This document shows positions 28,480 to 37,165 of a DNA stretch of 64,000 nt, piece after piece. This DNA is from Sphingomonas colocasiae (lineage in GTDB: Bacteria > Pseudomonadota > Alphaproteobacteria > Sphingomonadales > Sphingomonadaceae). The notes beneath the pieces are model-generated. The model worked only from the letters and a program-made list of their open reading frames with translations, was not told the DNA's origin and made no database searches. The translations under genes and the position numbers were made by a program. Every line of letters starts with the position of its first letter. The first letter of the stretch is position 1. Where the stretch lies: positions 62,001 through 126,000 of the forward strand of contig NZ_JAINVV010000014.1 of the NCBI RefSeq assembly GCF_019880585.1, given 5' to 3'.

Positions 28480-29217
28480 ATGAAAAGCCTCACCGCCCTT
28501 CCCCTGATCGGCCTTGCGCTGACCCTTGCCGCATGCGGCAAGGATGCCGACGGCAACAATGCGACAGCGGCGAACAGCACCGCGAGCGCGGTATCGGCCC
28601 CGGCGGGCTCGGCCTGGACCGACACCGTTTCGAAGACGGCCGAAGGCGGCTTCGTCATCGGTAATCCGCAAGCGGCGGTGAAGCTGATCGAATATGGCGC
28701 GCTCAGCTGCAGCCATTGCGCAGAGTTCTCCGAAAAATCGCACGACAAGCTGATGAGCTATGTCGCCAAGGGCACGGTGAGCTTCGAATTCCGCCCGTTC
28801 ATGCTCAATTCCTACGACCTGCCGGCTTCGCTGCTGGCGCGCTGCTCCGGCCCCGGCCCCTTCTTCACGATCGCCCATCAGATGTTCGAGGCGCAGGCGG
28901 ACTTTTTCGCCAAGGCGCAGTCGGTCTCCCCCGCCGAGCAGCAGAGCTGGCAGGGCCTGAAGGAGAACCAGCTCGCAGCGGCGATCGGCAAGGCCTATGG
29001 TTTCGACAGCTTCGTGCAGCAGCGCGGCATCAGCACCGCGCAGGCCAATGCATGCCTGGCCGACACCGCCGCGATCAAGGAACTCGAGACGATGATGCAG
29101 AATGGCGTCAAACAGTTCCAGATCACGGGCACCCCGACCTTCATCATCAACGGCCAGAAACAGGATGTGAACACCTGGGAAGCCGTCGAACCGCTGCTGA
29201 TCGCGGCGGGCGCCTGA
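28480..29217 (+). CDS. DsbA-like thiol lipoprotein (second of a pair)
   Basis: 245 residues from the ATG at 28480, with AAGGAG eleven bases ahead. The signal peptide ends in a lipobox (LTLAAC), so this copy is probably membrane-anchored, followed by an Asn/Ala/Ser-rich linker. The thioredoxin fold again has CSHC (GALSCSHCAEF) and a cis-proline loop (QITGTPTFIING). Clearly paralogous to the gene before it. An earlier in-frame ATG at 28453 would put the lipobox too far in and is less likely. It lies 34 bases before smc. Confidence 0.88.
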   Translation: MKSLTALPLIGLALTLAACGKDADGNNATAANSTASAVSAPAGSAWTDTVSKTAEGGFVIGNPQAAVKLIEYGALSCSHCAEFSEKSHDKLMSYVAKGTVSFEFRPFMLNSYDLPASLLARCSGPGPFFTIAHQMFEAQADFFAKAQSVSPAEQQSWQGLKENQLAAAIGKAYGFDSFVQQRGISTAQANACLADTAAIKELETMMQNGVKQFQITGTPTFIINGQKQDVNTWEAVEPLLIAAGA

Positions 29218-29251
29218 TCGAAGCCGGGCAGACGAAGGGGCGCCGGACCAG

Positions 29252-32200
29252 GTGAAGATCAAGCGCCTCAAACTTTCCGGGTTCAAGAGCTTCGTCGAAC
29301 CGGCGGAGCTGCGGATCGAGCCGGGGCTGACGGGCATCGTCGGCCCCAATGGCTGCGGCAAATCCAATCTGCTGGAAGCGATCCGCTGGGTGATGGGCGA
29401 ATCCAGCGCCAAATCCATGCGCGGCGGCGGCATGGAGGATGTGATCTTCGCCGGGACCGACACCCGGCCCGCGCGCGCATTCGCCGAAGTCGCCATCCTG
29501 ACCGAACGACCCCCCGGTGAGACGCCGGGGCCGATCGCCGCCGCCAATGACGGCGATGTCGAAGTGATCCGCCGGATCGAGCGCGGCGCCGGCTCCGCCT
29601 ATCGCGTCAATGGCCGCGACGTGCGCGCCAAGGATGTCGCGCTGCTCTTCGCCGATGCCGCGACCGGCGCGCATTCGCCCGCGCTGGTCAGCCAGGGCCG
29701 CATCGGTACGGTGATCGCGGCCAAGCCGGCCGAGCGCCGCCAGATGCTGGAAGAAGCGGCCGGCATCGCCGGCCTGCACGTCCGCCGCAAGGATGCCGAA
29801 CAGAAGCTGCGCGCGACCGAGACCAACCTGACCCGGCTCGACGAGCTGCTTGCCGACATGGAAGTGCGCGCGGCCGCGCTCAAGCGGCAAGCGAAGCAGG
29901 CCGAGCGCTACCGGCTGCTGACCGATCAGATCAAGATCGCCGAGGCCCGCCTGATCTATGCGCGCTGGCGCGATGCGGCGGCGGCGGCGGATGCTGCGCG
30001 TAAGGAAGCGGAAACGGCCGAAGCGGCGGTGGCGCGCGCGACCGAAGCGCATCGCGGTGCCGCCGCCTGGCAGGCGCAAGCGGTACAGACGCTGGCGGAC
30101 AAGCGCTCGGCCGCGCAGACCGCGCGTGAAAAGGCGTCGGAGGCGGGGCATGTGCTGGCGACGCTCCGCAGCGAACGCGCCGCGCTCGACCGGCGCATCG
30201 CCGAGCTCACCGCGCAGAAGGAGCGCATGGCGCAGGACCGCGAGCGCGAAGGTGCGCTCGCCAACGATGCCGCCGACGCGCTTGCGCGGCTCGGCAACGA
30301 AGTGAAGATGCTCGACGCGCGCGTCGCCACGACCGAAAAGGATCGCCCCGGTCTCGAGCGTCGTGTGCTCGATGCGGAAGCGGCCGCGCGCGATGCCGAG
30401 GTGAGCCTGGCCAAGGCGATGGCGGCGCAGGCGAGCGAGCAGGCGGAGGCACGCGTCGCCCAGGCCGCGCTCGGCAATGCGCGCGCGCGCCTGGACCGCG
30501 CCGAACGCGAGACCGGCCGCCTTGCGGGCGAACGCGATGCGCTGGGTGACGAGGCGCCGCTGATCGCGGCGCGCGATGCGGCGGTCACCACGCGCGAAAC
30601 GGCGGAGGCCGAGGCCAGCACCGCCGCAAGCGCGATCGGCGATGCCGAACGCCGCCGCGACGAGGCCGCGACCGCACGCCAGGCCGCCGAAAGCGCGATG
30701 GCATCGGCCAAGGCCGATCTTTCCGCACTGGAAAGCGAAGCCAAGGCGCTGCTCCGCGCCGTCGAACAGGGCGGCGGCAAGGACCGGCTGCTTGACAGAA
30801 TCAAGGCCGCGCCCGGTTATGAGCGCGCGCTGGCGGCGGCGTTGGGCGATGATCTCGACGCCGGCATGTCGACCGAGGCCAAGCGTTACTGGGCGGGCGC
30901 GGCGCCGCAATCCGGGGATCCGGCGCTGCCCAAGGGCGCCACATCGCTTGCCGACCATGTCAAGGCGCCCGACGCGGTCGCGCGACGGTTGGCGCAGATC
31001 GCGGTGGTGGAGACCGATGACGGCGTACCGCTCGCGGTGGGGCAAAGGCTGGTGACGTTGGGCGGCGTGCTGCGCCGCTGGGACGGGTATGTCGCGCTCG
31101 AAGGCGGTGCCGCGGCGGCCGAACGCTTGATCCGGTTGAACCGGCTTGCCGAGATCGAGGGTCTGTTGCCCGCGGCGCAGGCCGCGGTCGCGCGCGCCGG
31201 GGAAGAGACGGATGCGGCGCGAGGCGCGGTCGAAACCGCGCGCGCCGCCGCCGATGCCGCGCGCGCGGCACAGACCCGTGCCGAGCAGATCGCGCGCAAT
31301 GCGGCGCGCGAAGAGGACCAGGCGAACGGGCAGATCGAGCGACTGGCGGCACGCCGCGCCGAAATGGCCGAACGGATCGCACGCGCGAACGCGGAAACCG
31401 GCGAAGCAGGCGAGGAAGTTCGCCGGGCCGAGGGCGCGGTGGCGGCGCTGCCCGACGGATCGGCGACCGCGCAACAGGTTTCGGCGCTCCAGTCGGTCAA
31501 CGAAGCCGCACGCGCGACGGTCGCGCAGTTGAAGGCGGAAAGCGCCACGATCGATCGCGCCATCGCCACCGATCGCGAACGGCTGTCGGCGGCGCAGGCG
31601 GAAGCCAAGGGCTGGCGTGCCCGCGCGGGCGAAGCGGCCAAGCGTATCGAGGAAATGGCGAAGCGCAGCGAGGCGGCGGACAAGGAATCGGCGAGCCTTG
31701 CCGAAGCGCCCGCCGCGCTCGACGCGAAGATCGCCGCGCAGGACGAGGCGAGCCGCGCGCTGACGCAAAGCGCCGAGACCTTGCTGGTCGAGGAGCGCGA
31801 GGCCGATGCGGCGCTGCGCAAATCCGAAGCCGCGCTGGCCGAAGCGGGGGAAGCCATGGCCGTGGTGCGCGAGGCGCGCGCGGGCGCGGTGGCGCGCGCG
31901 GAAAACCAGGAGCAGCGCCGCATCGAGATGAGCCGGATCTCGGGCGAACGCTTCGAATGCCCGCCGCCGGTGCTGCCGGAAAAGATCGGCTTCGCCAGCG
32001 CCGATGTCGGCGATGCCGACGCGGAATCGGCGCGCAACGACAAGCTGGTGCTCGACCGCGAACGGATCGGTCCGGTCAATCTGATCGCCGAACAGGAACT
32101 GACCGAACTGGAGGCCGAGCGCACCACCTCCGCCGCCGAGCGCGAGGAACTGGGCCAGGCGGTCAACCGGCTGCGCGGCTCGATCGGCAGCCTCAATCGC

Positions 32201-32692
32201 GAAGGGCGCCAGCGGCTGCTCGCCGCCTTCGAAGCGGTCGACGGGCATTTCAGGCGATTGTTCACCACCTTGTTCAATGGCGGACAGGCGCATCTCGAAC
32301 TGGTCGATTCGGACGATCCGCTCGAAGCCGGGCTGGAGATCATGGCGCAGCCGCCGGGCAAGAAACTGTCGACACTGACCCTGCTTTCCGGCGGCGAACA
32401 GGCACTGACCGCCGTCGCGCTCATCTTCGGCCTGTTTCTCACCAATCCGGCGCCGATCTGCGTGCTCGACGAAGTCGACGCCCCGCTCGACGACGCCAAT
32501 ATCGAGCGTTTCTGCGACCTTCTCGACGTGATGGTCGGCGAAACCGAAACCCGCTATCTGATCGTGACGCACAATGCCGTGACGATGAGCCGCATGCACC
32601 GGCTGTTCGGGGTGACCATGGTCGAGCGCGGGGTCAGCCGGCTGGTCTCGGTCGATCTGGGCGGCGCGGAACAATTGCTGGCGGCGGAATGA
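29252..32692 (+). CDS. smc: SMC, chromosome segregation ATPase
   Basis: Large coiled-coil ATPase that compacts and organises the chromosome with ScpA and ScpB. 1146 residues from the GTG at 29252. The N-terminal ATP site GPNGCGKSN is at 31-39. Long Ala/Glu/Arg-rich coiled coils flank a hinge around residues 500-650, and the C-terminal head carries the signature LSGGEQ at about 1045 and Walker B ICVLDEVDAPLDD. The composition is very rich in Ala, giving a long antisense open frame that I reject. The scp genes are not nearby. The stop overlaps an ATG of the next frame. Confidence 0.96.
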   Translation: MKIKRLKLSGFKSFVEPAELRIEPGLTGIVGPNGCGKSNLLEAIRWVMGESSAKSMRGGGMEDVIFAGTDTRPARAFAEVAILTERPPGETPGPIAAANDGDVEVIRRIERGAGSAYRVNGRDVRAKDVALLFADAATGAHSPALVSQGRIGTVIAAKPAERRQMLEEAAGIAGLHVRRKDAEQKLRATETNLTRLDELLADMEVRAAALKRQAKQAERYRLLTDQIKIAEARLIYARWRDAAAAADAARKEAETAEAAVARATEAHRGAAAWQAQAVQTLADKRSAAQTAREKASEAGHVLATLRSERAALDRRIAELTAQKERMAQDREREGALANDAADALARLGNEVKMLDARVATTEKDRPGLERRVLDAEAAARDAEVSLAKAMAAQASEQAEARVAQAALGNARARLDRAERETGRLAGERDALGDEAPLIAARDAAVTTRETAEAEASTAASAIGDAERRRDEAATARQAAESAMASAKADLSALESEAKALLRAVEQGGGKDRLLDRIKAAPGYERALAAALGDDLDAGMSTEAKRYWAGAAPQSGDPALPKGATSLADHVKAPDAVARRLAQIAVVETDDGVPLAVGQRLVTLGGVLRRWDGYVALEGGAAAAERLIRLNRLAEIEGLLPAAQAAVARAGEETDAARGAVETARAAADAARAAQTRAEQIARNAAREEDQANGQIERLAARRAEMAERIARANAETGEAGEEVRRAEGAVAALPDGSATAQQVSALQSVNEAARATVAQLKAESATIDRAIATDRERLSAAQAEAKGWRARAGEAAKRIEEMAKRSEAADKESASLAEAPAALDAKIAAQDEASRALTQSAETLLVEEREADAALRKSEAALAEAGEAMAVVREARAGAVARAENQEQRRIEMSRISGERFECPPPVLPEKIGFASADVGDADAESARNDKLVLDRERIGPVNLIAEQELTELEAERTTSAAEREELGQAVNRLRGSIGSLNREGRQRLLAAFEAVDGHFRRLFTTLFNGGQAHLELVDSDDPLEAGLEIMAQPPGKKLSTLTLLSGGEQALTAVALIFGLFLTNPAPICVLDEVDAPLDDANIERFCDLLDVMVGETETRYLIVTHNAVTMSRMHRLFGVTMVERGVSRLVSVDLGGAEQLLAAE

Positions 32693-32718
32693 TCGGCCGC
32701 GAACCGGAGCATCATCCC

Positions 32719-33423
32719 ATGCGTATCGCCTTCCTTCTCTTTCCCGACGTCACCCAGCTCGATCTCACCGGCCCCGCGCAGGTGTTGTCGCGGATCGGCG
32801 ACGTCACGGTCGAACTGGTCGCGAAGACGCGCGATCCGGTGCGGACCGATGCGGGTTTCGCGCTGCTGCCCACCGCGACCTTCGACGAGATCGAAACCGC
32901 CGATATCCTTTGCGTGCCCGGCGGATTCGGAACGGTCGCGGCGATGGAGGATACGGAAACGCTGGATTGGGTGCGCCGCATCGCCGCCGACGCCGAATGG
33001 GTGACGAGCGTCTGCACCGGATCGCTCGTGCTCGCCGCCGCAGGGCTGCTCAAGGGCTATCGCGCGGGATGCCATTGGGCGTCGCGCCATCAGCTCGAAT
33101 GGTTCGGCGCGATCCCGGTGGCGGAGCGCGTGGTGTTCGATCGCAACCGCGTGACCGGCGGCGGCGTGACCGCCGGCATCGATTTCGGCCTGTCGCTCGC
33201 CGCCGCGATCCGGGGCGAGGCGCATGCCCGCTTCATCCAGCTCAGCCTGGAATATGATCCCGCCCCGCCCTTCGATTCCGGATCGCCGGACAAGGCGACG
33301 CCGGAAACGCTCGCGGCCTATCGCGCGCTGGTGGCCAGGCATGCGCCCGGACGCGAGGACAAGGTGAAGGGGATCGCGGAGCGGCTGGGGCTTATGACGG
33401 AAGGCCCCAGCGCCTCCGCCTGA
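32719..33423 (+). CDS. DJ-1/PfpI family protein
   Basis: 234 residues. Class I glutamine amidotransferase-like fold: it begins RIAFLLFPDVTQLDLTGPAQVL and has the nucleophile elbow in VTSVCTGSLVLAAAGLLKG (Cys about residue 102) followed by ATWH-like CHWAS. This is the pattern of the isonitrile hydratase/transcriptional-regulator-type PfpI subgroup, but no HTH domain is attached. A potential ATG at 32689 overlaps the smc stop; I prefer 32719 because CGGAG sits nine bases before it. Function unknown beyond family. Confidence 0.82.
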   Translation: MRIAFLLFPDVTQLDLTGPAQVLSRIGDVTVELVAKTRDPVRTDAGFALLPTATFDEIETADILCVPGGFGTVAAMEDTETLDWVRRIAADAEWVTSVCTGSLVLAAAGLLKGYRAGCHWASRHQLEWFGAIPVAERVVFDRNRVTGGGVTAGIDFGLSLAAAIRGEAHARFIQLSLEYDPAPPFDSGSPDKATPETLAAYRALVARHAPGREDKVKGIAERLGLMTEGPSASA

Positions 33424-33444
33424 GCGATCGGCCAACTGCACCGC

Positions 33445-33513
33445 TTGTCCCGAGCGAAGTCGAGGGACGTTTTTGATCGCGGGTGCTGTGTCCCTCGACT
33501 TCGCTCGGGACAA
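33445..33513. repeat. 24-bp perfect inverted repeat between convergent genes
   Basis: Arms at 33445-33468 and 33490-33513 are exact reverse complements around a 21-base loop. It lies between the DJ-1 gene (+) and the UdgX gene (-) and could act as a two-way terminator. The GTCCCTCGACTTCGCTC core resembles dispersed palindromes of sphingomonad genomes, from memory only. Confidence 0.75.
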
Positions 33514-33540
33514 ACGGAACTTGCTCGGACTCTTGGCTGC

Positions 33541-34914
33541 TCACCTCACACTTCGCGCCGCCATCCGCAATTCCTCCACGAAGCGCGTGCGTTCCGCCTC
33601 CACATCGCCCTGCATCCGCAACAGATAGCTTGGATGGATGGTGATCCAGGCTTCACCGCCATCGGGCAATGCGATCGCCCGCCCCCGGCTTTCGCCGATC
33701 TTCATCGCGCGGCCGAAGAGCGACTGCGCGGCGGTGGCGCCGAGCGCGATCGCCACCTTCGGACGGATCAGCAGCGCCTCCTGCTCGATCCACCATCGGC
33801 ATGCATTGATCTCTCCGGTCAGCGGACGCTGATGAATGCGGCGCTTGCCGCGCAACTCATATTTGAAATGCTTGACCGCATTGGTGAGATAGACGCGGCC
33901 GCGATCGATCCCCGCCGCCGCCAGCGCGTCATCCAGCACCTGACCCGCCGGCCCGACGAACGGACGCCCTTGCACATCCTCCTGATCGCCGGGTTGCTCT
34001 CCGACCAGCATGATCCCGGCATCGAGCGGCCCTTCGCCGAAAACCGTCTGCGTCGCGTGCTTGTGGAGCTGGCAGCGCGTGCAACCTTCGGCTTCGTCGC
34101 GCAGGGCGGTCCATGCCGCGTCGATATTGGTCGGGGGTGCCGTCCTCGCCGTTCGGATCATGCCGCTCTCCCGCGCCTGGGCGCCCGCGATCAATTGGGG
34201 GACCAACGCGGTTTCGGGCATGTTGTGCCAATATCTGCGCGGCATTTCCTTCAGCATCATGCCCGGCTTCAATCGCGCGGGATTGAAGATCGAGGCGTAA
34301 TAGGTCTTCCACACCGCTTCGACGGGATCGTCGCCAGGCGCATCCTCACGGCGGGCGCCCGGCCCTTCGGACAGCGTTTCGCCATCCCAGTGCAGCGACA
34401 GTTCGGGCGTCAGGATCGACCAGCGCATATTGGGGAAGCGACGGACGAAGAAACCCGCATTGGCGCGCACGATATGGTGCTCCGGCTCGAACCAGGCGAC
34501 GAAACGTGGCCCTTGCGTATCCGACGTTTCTCGAAAGCGCAGAAAAGCGCGCATCTTGTGCATGTCGCGCCGCACCGATCCCGCCATCCGGGTCAGCCGC
34601 CTCACCAACGCATCGGCGCGGTCCTCGATCAGGCCGGACTGATTCATGAGCCGCGACAGCAAGGTGTAGAGCAGTGCGAACCGTTCGGGATCCCGGTGCA
34701 GGATCGCGGATTCGGCCAGATCGAGAAATGCGCGCGGAACCGAAAAAGCCGCCTGATCCGTCGGGGGCACCGGCCTGTCGGCAAACAGATCCGCCGCGCC
34801 CGCGCCGACCTGCCATGTCACCTGGCCGGGCGGCACGCCGGCGACCGCCAGCGTTCGGGCATCGCGGCGCCAGCCTTCGAAATCATCCTCGTCGGCCAGC
34901 GCCGCTACCTGCAT
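33541..34914 (-). CDS. UdgX-family uracil-DNA binding protein fused to TIGR03915/DUF4130 domain
   Basis: 457 residues. The C-terminal part (about 255-457) is a UDG-superfamily domain of the UdgX type: GEQPGDQED (motif with catalytic loop), an iron-sulfur CxxC (CTRCQLH) plus NACRWW, the diagnostic KRRIHQRP loop, and HPSYLLR. In mycobacterial UdgX the KRRIH histidine forms a covalent bond with the abasic site after uracil removal. The N-terminal half matches the DUF4130 domain that accompanies UdgX in other genomes. It ends a minus-strand run behind hemerythrin and radical SAM genes, consistent with a repair operon. Confidence 0.9.
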   Translation of the reverse strand: MQVAALADEDDFEGWRRDARTLAVAGVPPGQVTWQVGAGAADLFADRPVPPTDQAAFSVPRAFLDLAESAILHRDPERFALLYTLLSRLMNQSGLIEDRADALVRRLTRMAGSVRRDMHKMRAFLRFRETSDTQGPRFVAWFEPEHHIVRANAGFFVRRFPNMRWSILTPELSLHWDGETLSEGPGARREDAPGDDPVEAVWKTYYASIFNPARLKPGMMLKEMPRRYWHNMPETALVPQLIAGAQARESGMIRTARTAPPTNIDAAWTALRDEAEGCTRCQLHKHATQTVFGEGPLDAGIMLVGEQPGDQEDVQGRPFVGPAGQVLDDALAAAGIDRGRVYLTNAVKHFKYELRGKRRIHQRPLTGEINACRWWIEQEALLIRPKVAIALGATAAQSLFGRAMKIGESRGRAIALPDGGEAWITIHPSYLLRMQGDVEAERTRFVEELRMAARSVR

Positions 34915-34922
34915 TGCCGCGC

Positions 34923-35378
34923 CTATTTCGCCCGTTCGAGCTCGGCGGGCTTGCGACGCTTGAAGACCTCGGCGAGCCGCGCCTCCTCCGCATCGGTCAA
35001 TTCCTTCGCCGCGTCGGGGAACATCTCTTCCTCTTCCTCATCGATATGATGCTCGTAACGATCGCGCATCGCGCGAAAGCGCGTCAGCCAGCCGGGCGAC
35101 GAGAATTCCATCTCGTCGAGTTCCTCCAGGAAATCATCGATCTCCTTATGCTCGGACACCGAATGCTGGGCATCCTCGCGCAGATCGGGCTTGGCGAGCA
35201 TCGTCGCGTAGAGCGATTCCTCCTCGGCGGCGGCATGCGCGGTCACTTCGACGCGAAATGCCTCGAACAGCGCACGCCGTTCCGCACTGTCGCCCTTGGT
35301 TTCGTCGATCCTGGCCAGCATCGTGCGATGCCGGTCGTGATCCTGCTTCAGTCGTTCGAAGATTTCCGGGGTCGCCAT
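34923..35378 (-). CDS. Hemerythrin HHE-domain protein
   Basis: 151 residues, soluble and very acidic. The metal-ligand pattern of a hemerythrin four-helix bundle is present: LKQDHDRHR near residue 13, AAAEEESLY near 49-57, SVSEHKEID near 73, and YEHHIDEEEEEMFP near 108. It probably binds a di-iron centre and oxygen or other small ligands. The gene ends eight bases before the UdgX start, so they are very likely cotranscribed. A role in redox or iron handling during DNA damage is inference from that neighbourhood. Confidence 0.85.
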   Translation of the reverse strand: MATPEIFERLKQDHDRHRTMLARIDETKGDSAERRALFEAFRVEVTAHAAAEEESLYATMLAKPDLREDAQHSVSEHKEIDDFLEELDEMEFSSPGWLTRFRAMRDRYEHHIDEEEEEMFPDAAKELTDAEEARLAEVFKRRKPAELERAK

Positions 35379-35430
35379 CGATCTGCCTCCATTCAGTGTG
35401 GAGGATCAACGGCCGGAGCCCCGTCCGGGT

Positions 35431-35739
35431 TCAACCGATCAGGCGATAGAGCCCGCTCCAGAGGAAAGGCACGACCACGGCGGCCACCCACAGCAGGGCC
35501 GCGGCACCGCGAAAGCCGCTCGCATCGCGCCGGGCGAGCCAATGCGCCTCGAAGCGCGCCATCAGCGGAATCGCCGCCGCCACCGGCACGACGAGCGCGA
35601 TCATGTGAGACACCGCCGCATGGCCCGATGCGGCGGCAAGGCAGAGAATATGCAGCAGGGCGAAGACCACCAGCGCACCCGCACAGGTGTTGGACACCCG
35701 CCGTTTCCAGACATCGTGATCGAAAGGCTGGGATGCCAT
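35431..35739 (-). CDS. Small three-helix membrane protein of unknown function
   Basis: 102 residues with about three hydrophobic helices (17-37, 43-60, 78-100) and short Arg-containing loops (MARFEAHWLARRD). No motif is recognised. It lies between the radical SAM gene (81 bases upstream) and the hemerythrin gene (52 bases downstream), all on the minus strand. This order makes it a candidate member of the same transcription unit. It could instead be an unrelated passenger. Confidence 0.65.
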   Translation of the reverse strand: MASQPFDHDVWKRRVSNTCAGALVVFALLHILCLAAASGHAAVSHMIALVVPVAAAIPLMARFEAHWLARRDASGFRGAAALLWVAAVVVPFLWSGLYRLIG

Positions 35740-35820
35740 GATTTCTCCCTCGACTCGCCCCTAATGAAGCCGAGTCGGAGCGCCATGGCAAGACCGCATG
35801 AACGCGACGATCCGGATCGT

Positions 35821-37071
35821 TCACGCGCCGAACAGTTCAAGCTGTTGCCGGCGCCTGGGCGCGACCAGCGGGCGGATGTCCGCGGCGTCGGACAGGGCGA
35901 CCGGCCGCCAGTCCTCCGCGATCAGGAACGGACGCAATCTGGCCACCGAGCTGGTCAGCCGCGCAAGATCCGCCAGGCCCAGCCGGCGCCAGCGCCGGGC
36001 GGTCAGGATCGCATCGACCGCCTTGACGCCTAGCCCGGGAATCCGGAGCAGCATCGCACGCGGCGCGCGATTGATATCGACGGGAAAACGGTCGCGATGC
36101 TTGAGCGCCCAGGCGAGCTTCGGATCGATATCGAGCGGCAACATGCCCGTCTCACCGTCGGCGGCAGCCACCACCTCCTCGGCCGCGAAGCCGTAAAAGC
36201 GGATCAGCCAGTCGGACTGGTAAAGGCGATGCTCGCGCATCAGCGGCGGCCGGCTGAGCGGCAGCACCGCGCTGGCATCGGGAATCGGGCTGAATGCCGA
36301 ATAATAGACGCGGCGCAGCGCGAAACGATCGTACAGGCTGTTCGCGCGCATCACGATGTCGCCATCGGTCGCCGCGTCGGCGCCGACGATCATCTGGGTC
36401 GACTGGCCCGCCGGCGCGAAATCGGGCGCATGGCGGTAACGGCCACGCGCATCGGCGGTGTCGGCGATCGCGGCCCTGAGCCCGGCCATCGCCCCTTCGA
36501 TGCGCGCGCCCGATTTTTCGGGCGCCAGCCGCTTGAGGCCACGTTCTGTCGGCAATTCGACATTGATCGACACACGATCGGCATGGCGCCCCGCCTGATG
36601 GATCAGTTCGGGATCGGCGTCCGGGATCGTCTTGAGATGGATATAGCCGCGAAAATCATGATCCTCGCGCAAGGCGCGCGCCACCTCGACGATCTGCTCC
36701 ATCGTATAATCGGAAGACCGGATGATGCCCGAGGAGAGGAACAGCCCTTCGATATAGTTGCGCCGGTAGAAAGCGAGCGTCAGGTCCACCACCTCCCGGG
36801 CGGTGAAGCGCGCACGGCGCACGTTCGAGCTCTTGCGGTTGATGCAATAATGGCAGTCGAAGATGCAGCTGTTGGTCAGCAGGATCTTGAGCAGCGAGAT
36901 GCAGCGCCCGTCGGGCGCATAGGCATGGCAGATGCCCATGCCCTCGGTCGATCCGATCCCCTTGCCCTTGGACGAGTCGCGCTTGACCGTTCCCGACGAG
37001 GCGCATGACGCGTCGTATTTGGCGGCATCGGCGAGGATTTCGAGCTTCTGGCGAACATCGAGCTGAGACAT
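35821..37071 (-). CDS. Putative DNA modification/repair radical SAM protein
   Basis: 416 residues from the ATG at 37071. The radical SAM cluster motif is CxxxCxxC (C69, C73, C76: CIFDCHYC). A SAM-barrel follows, then a helix-hairpin-helix near the C terminus (LLRIPGLGVKAVDAIL), implying DNA contact. The protein ends in QLELFGA, a good match to the beta-clamp binding pentapeptide. This is the partner typically found with UdgX (TIGR03916 with TIGR03914/03915), whose reaction is not established. A LexA-type box ends three bases before the start codon, so an ATG at 37119 upstream of the box is rejected. Confidence 0.88.
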   Translation of the reverse strand: MSQLDVRQKLEILADAAKYDASCASSGTVKRDSSKGKGIGSTEGMGICHAYAPDGRCISLLKILLTNSCIFDCHYCINRKSSNVRRARFTAREVVDLTLAFYRRNYIEGLFLSSGIIRSSDYTMEQIVEVARALREDHDFRGYIHLKTIPDADPELIHQAGRHADRVSINVELPTERGLKRLAPEKSGARIEGAMAGLRAAIADTADARGRYRHAPDFAPAGQSTQMIVGADAATDGDIVMRANSLYDRFALRRVYYSAFSPIPDASAVLPLSRPPLMREHRLYQSDWLIRFYGFAAEEVVAAADGETGMLPLDIDPKLAWALKHRDRFPVDINRAPRAMLLRIPGLGVKAVDAILTARRWRRLGLADLARLTSSVARLRPFLIAEDWRPVALSDAADIRPLVAPRRRQQLELFGA

Positions 37072-37073
37072 TT

Positions 37074-37088
37074 GTTCACTGTACGTTC
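37074..37088. promoter_or_regulatory. LexA-type box immediately before the radical SAM gene
   Basis: Exact GTTC-N7-GTTC (spacer actgtac) directly upstream of the ATG at 37071. The spacer differs in only two positions from that of the polymerase-gene box at 12574 (actatat). It sets the start choice and implies SOS control of this repair group. Confidence 0.8.
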
Positions 37089-37165
37089 TCAAAATCGACT
37101 TGTCGCTGATTTTGATCAATCCGGTGGCGGATCGGGCCGGCAGATGACGCCATCCGCCTCGGACC

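Noticed and set aside
29147-32674. Very long antisense open frame across smc on the minus strand
   Set aside because: It is a by-product of the Ala/Glu/Arg-rich coiled-coil codons on the other strand; the product is His/Arg-rich with no domain, and smc is certain.
37072-37119. Upstream start for the radical SAM gene
   Set aside because: The added residues span the LexA-type box and are not conserved in the family.
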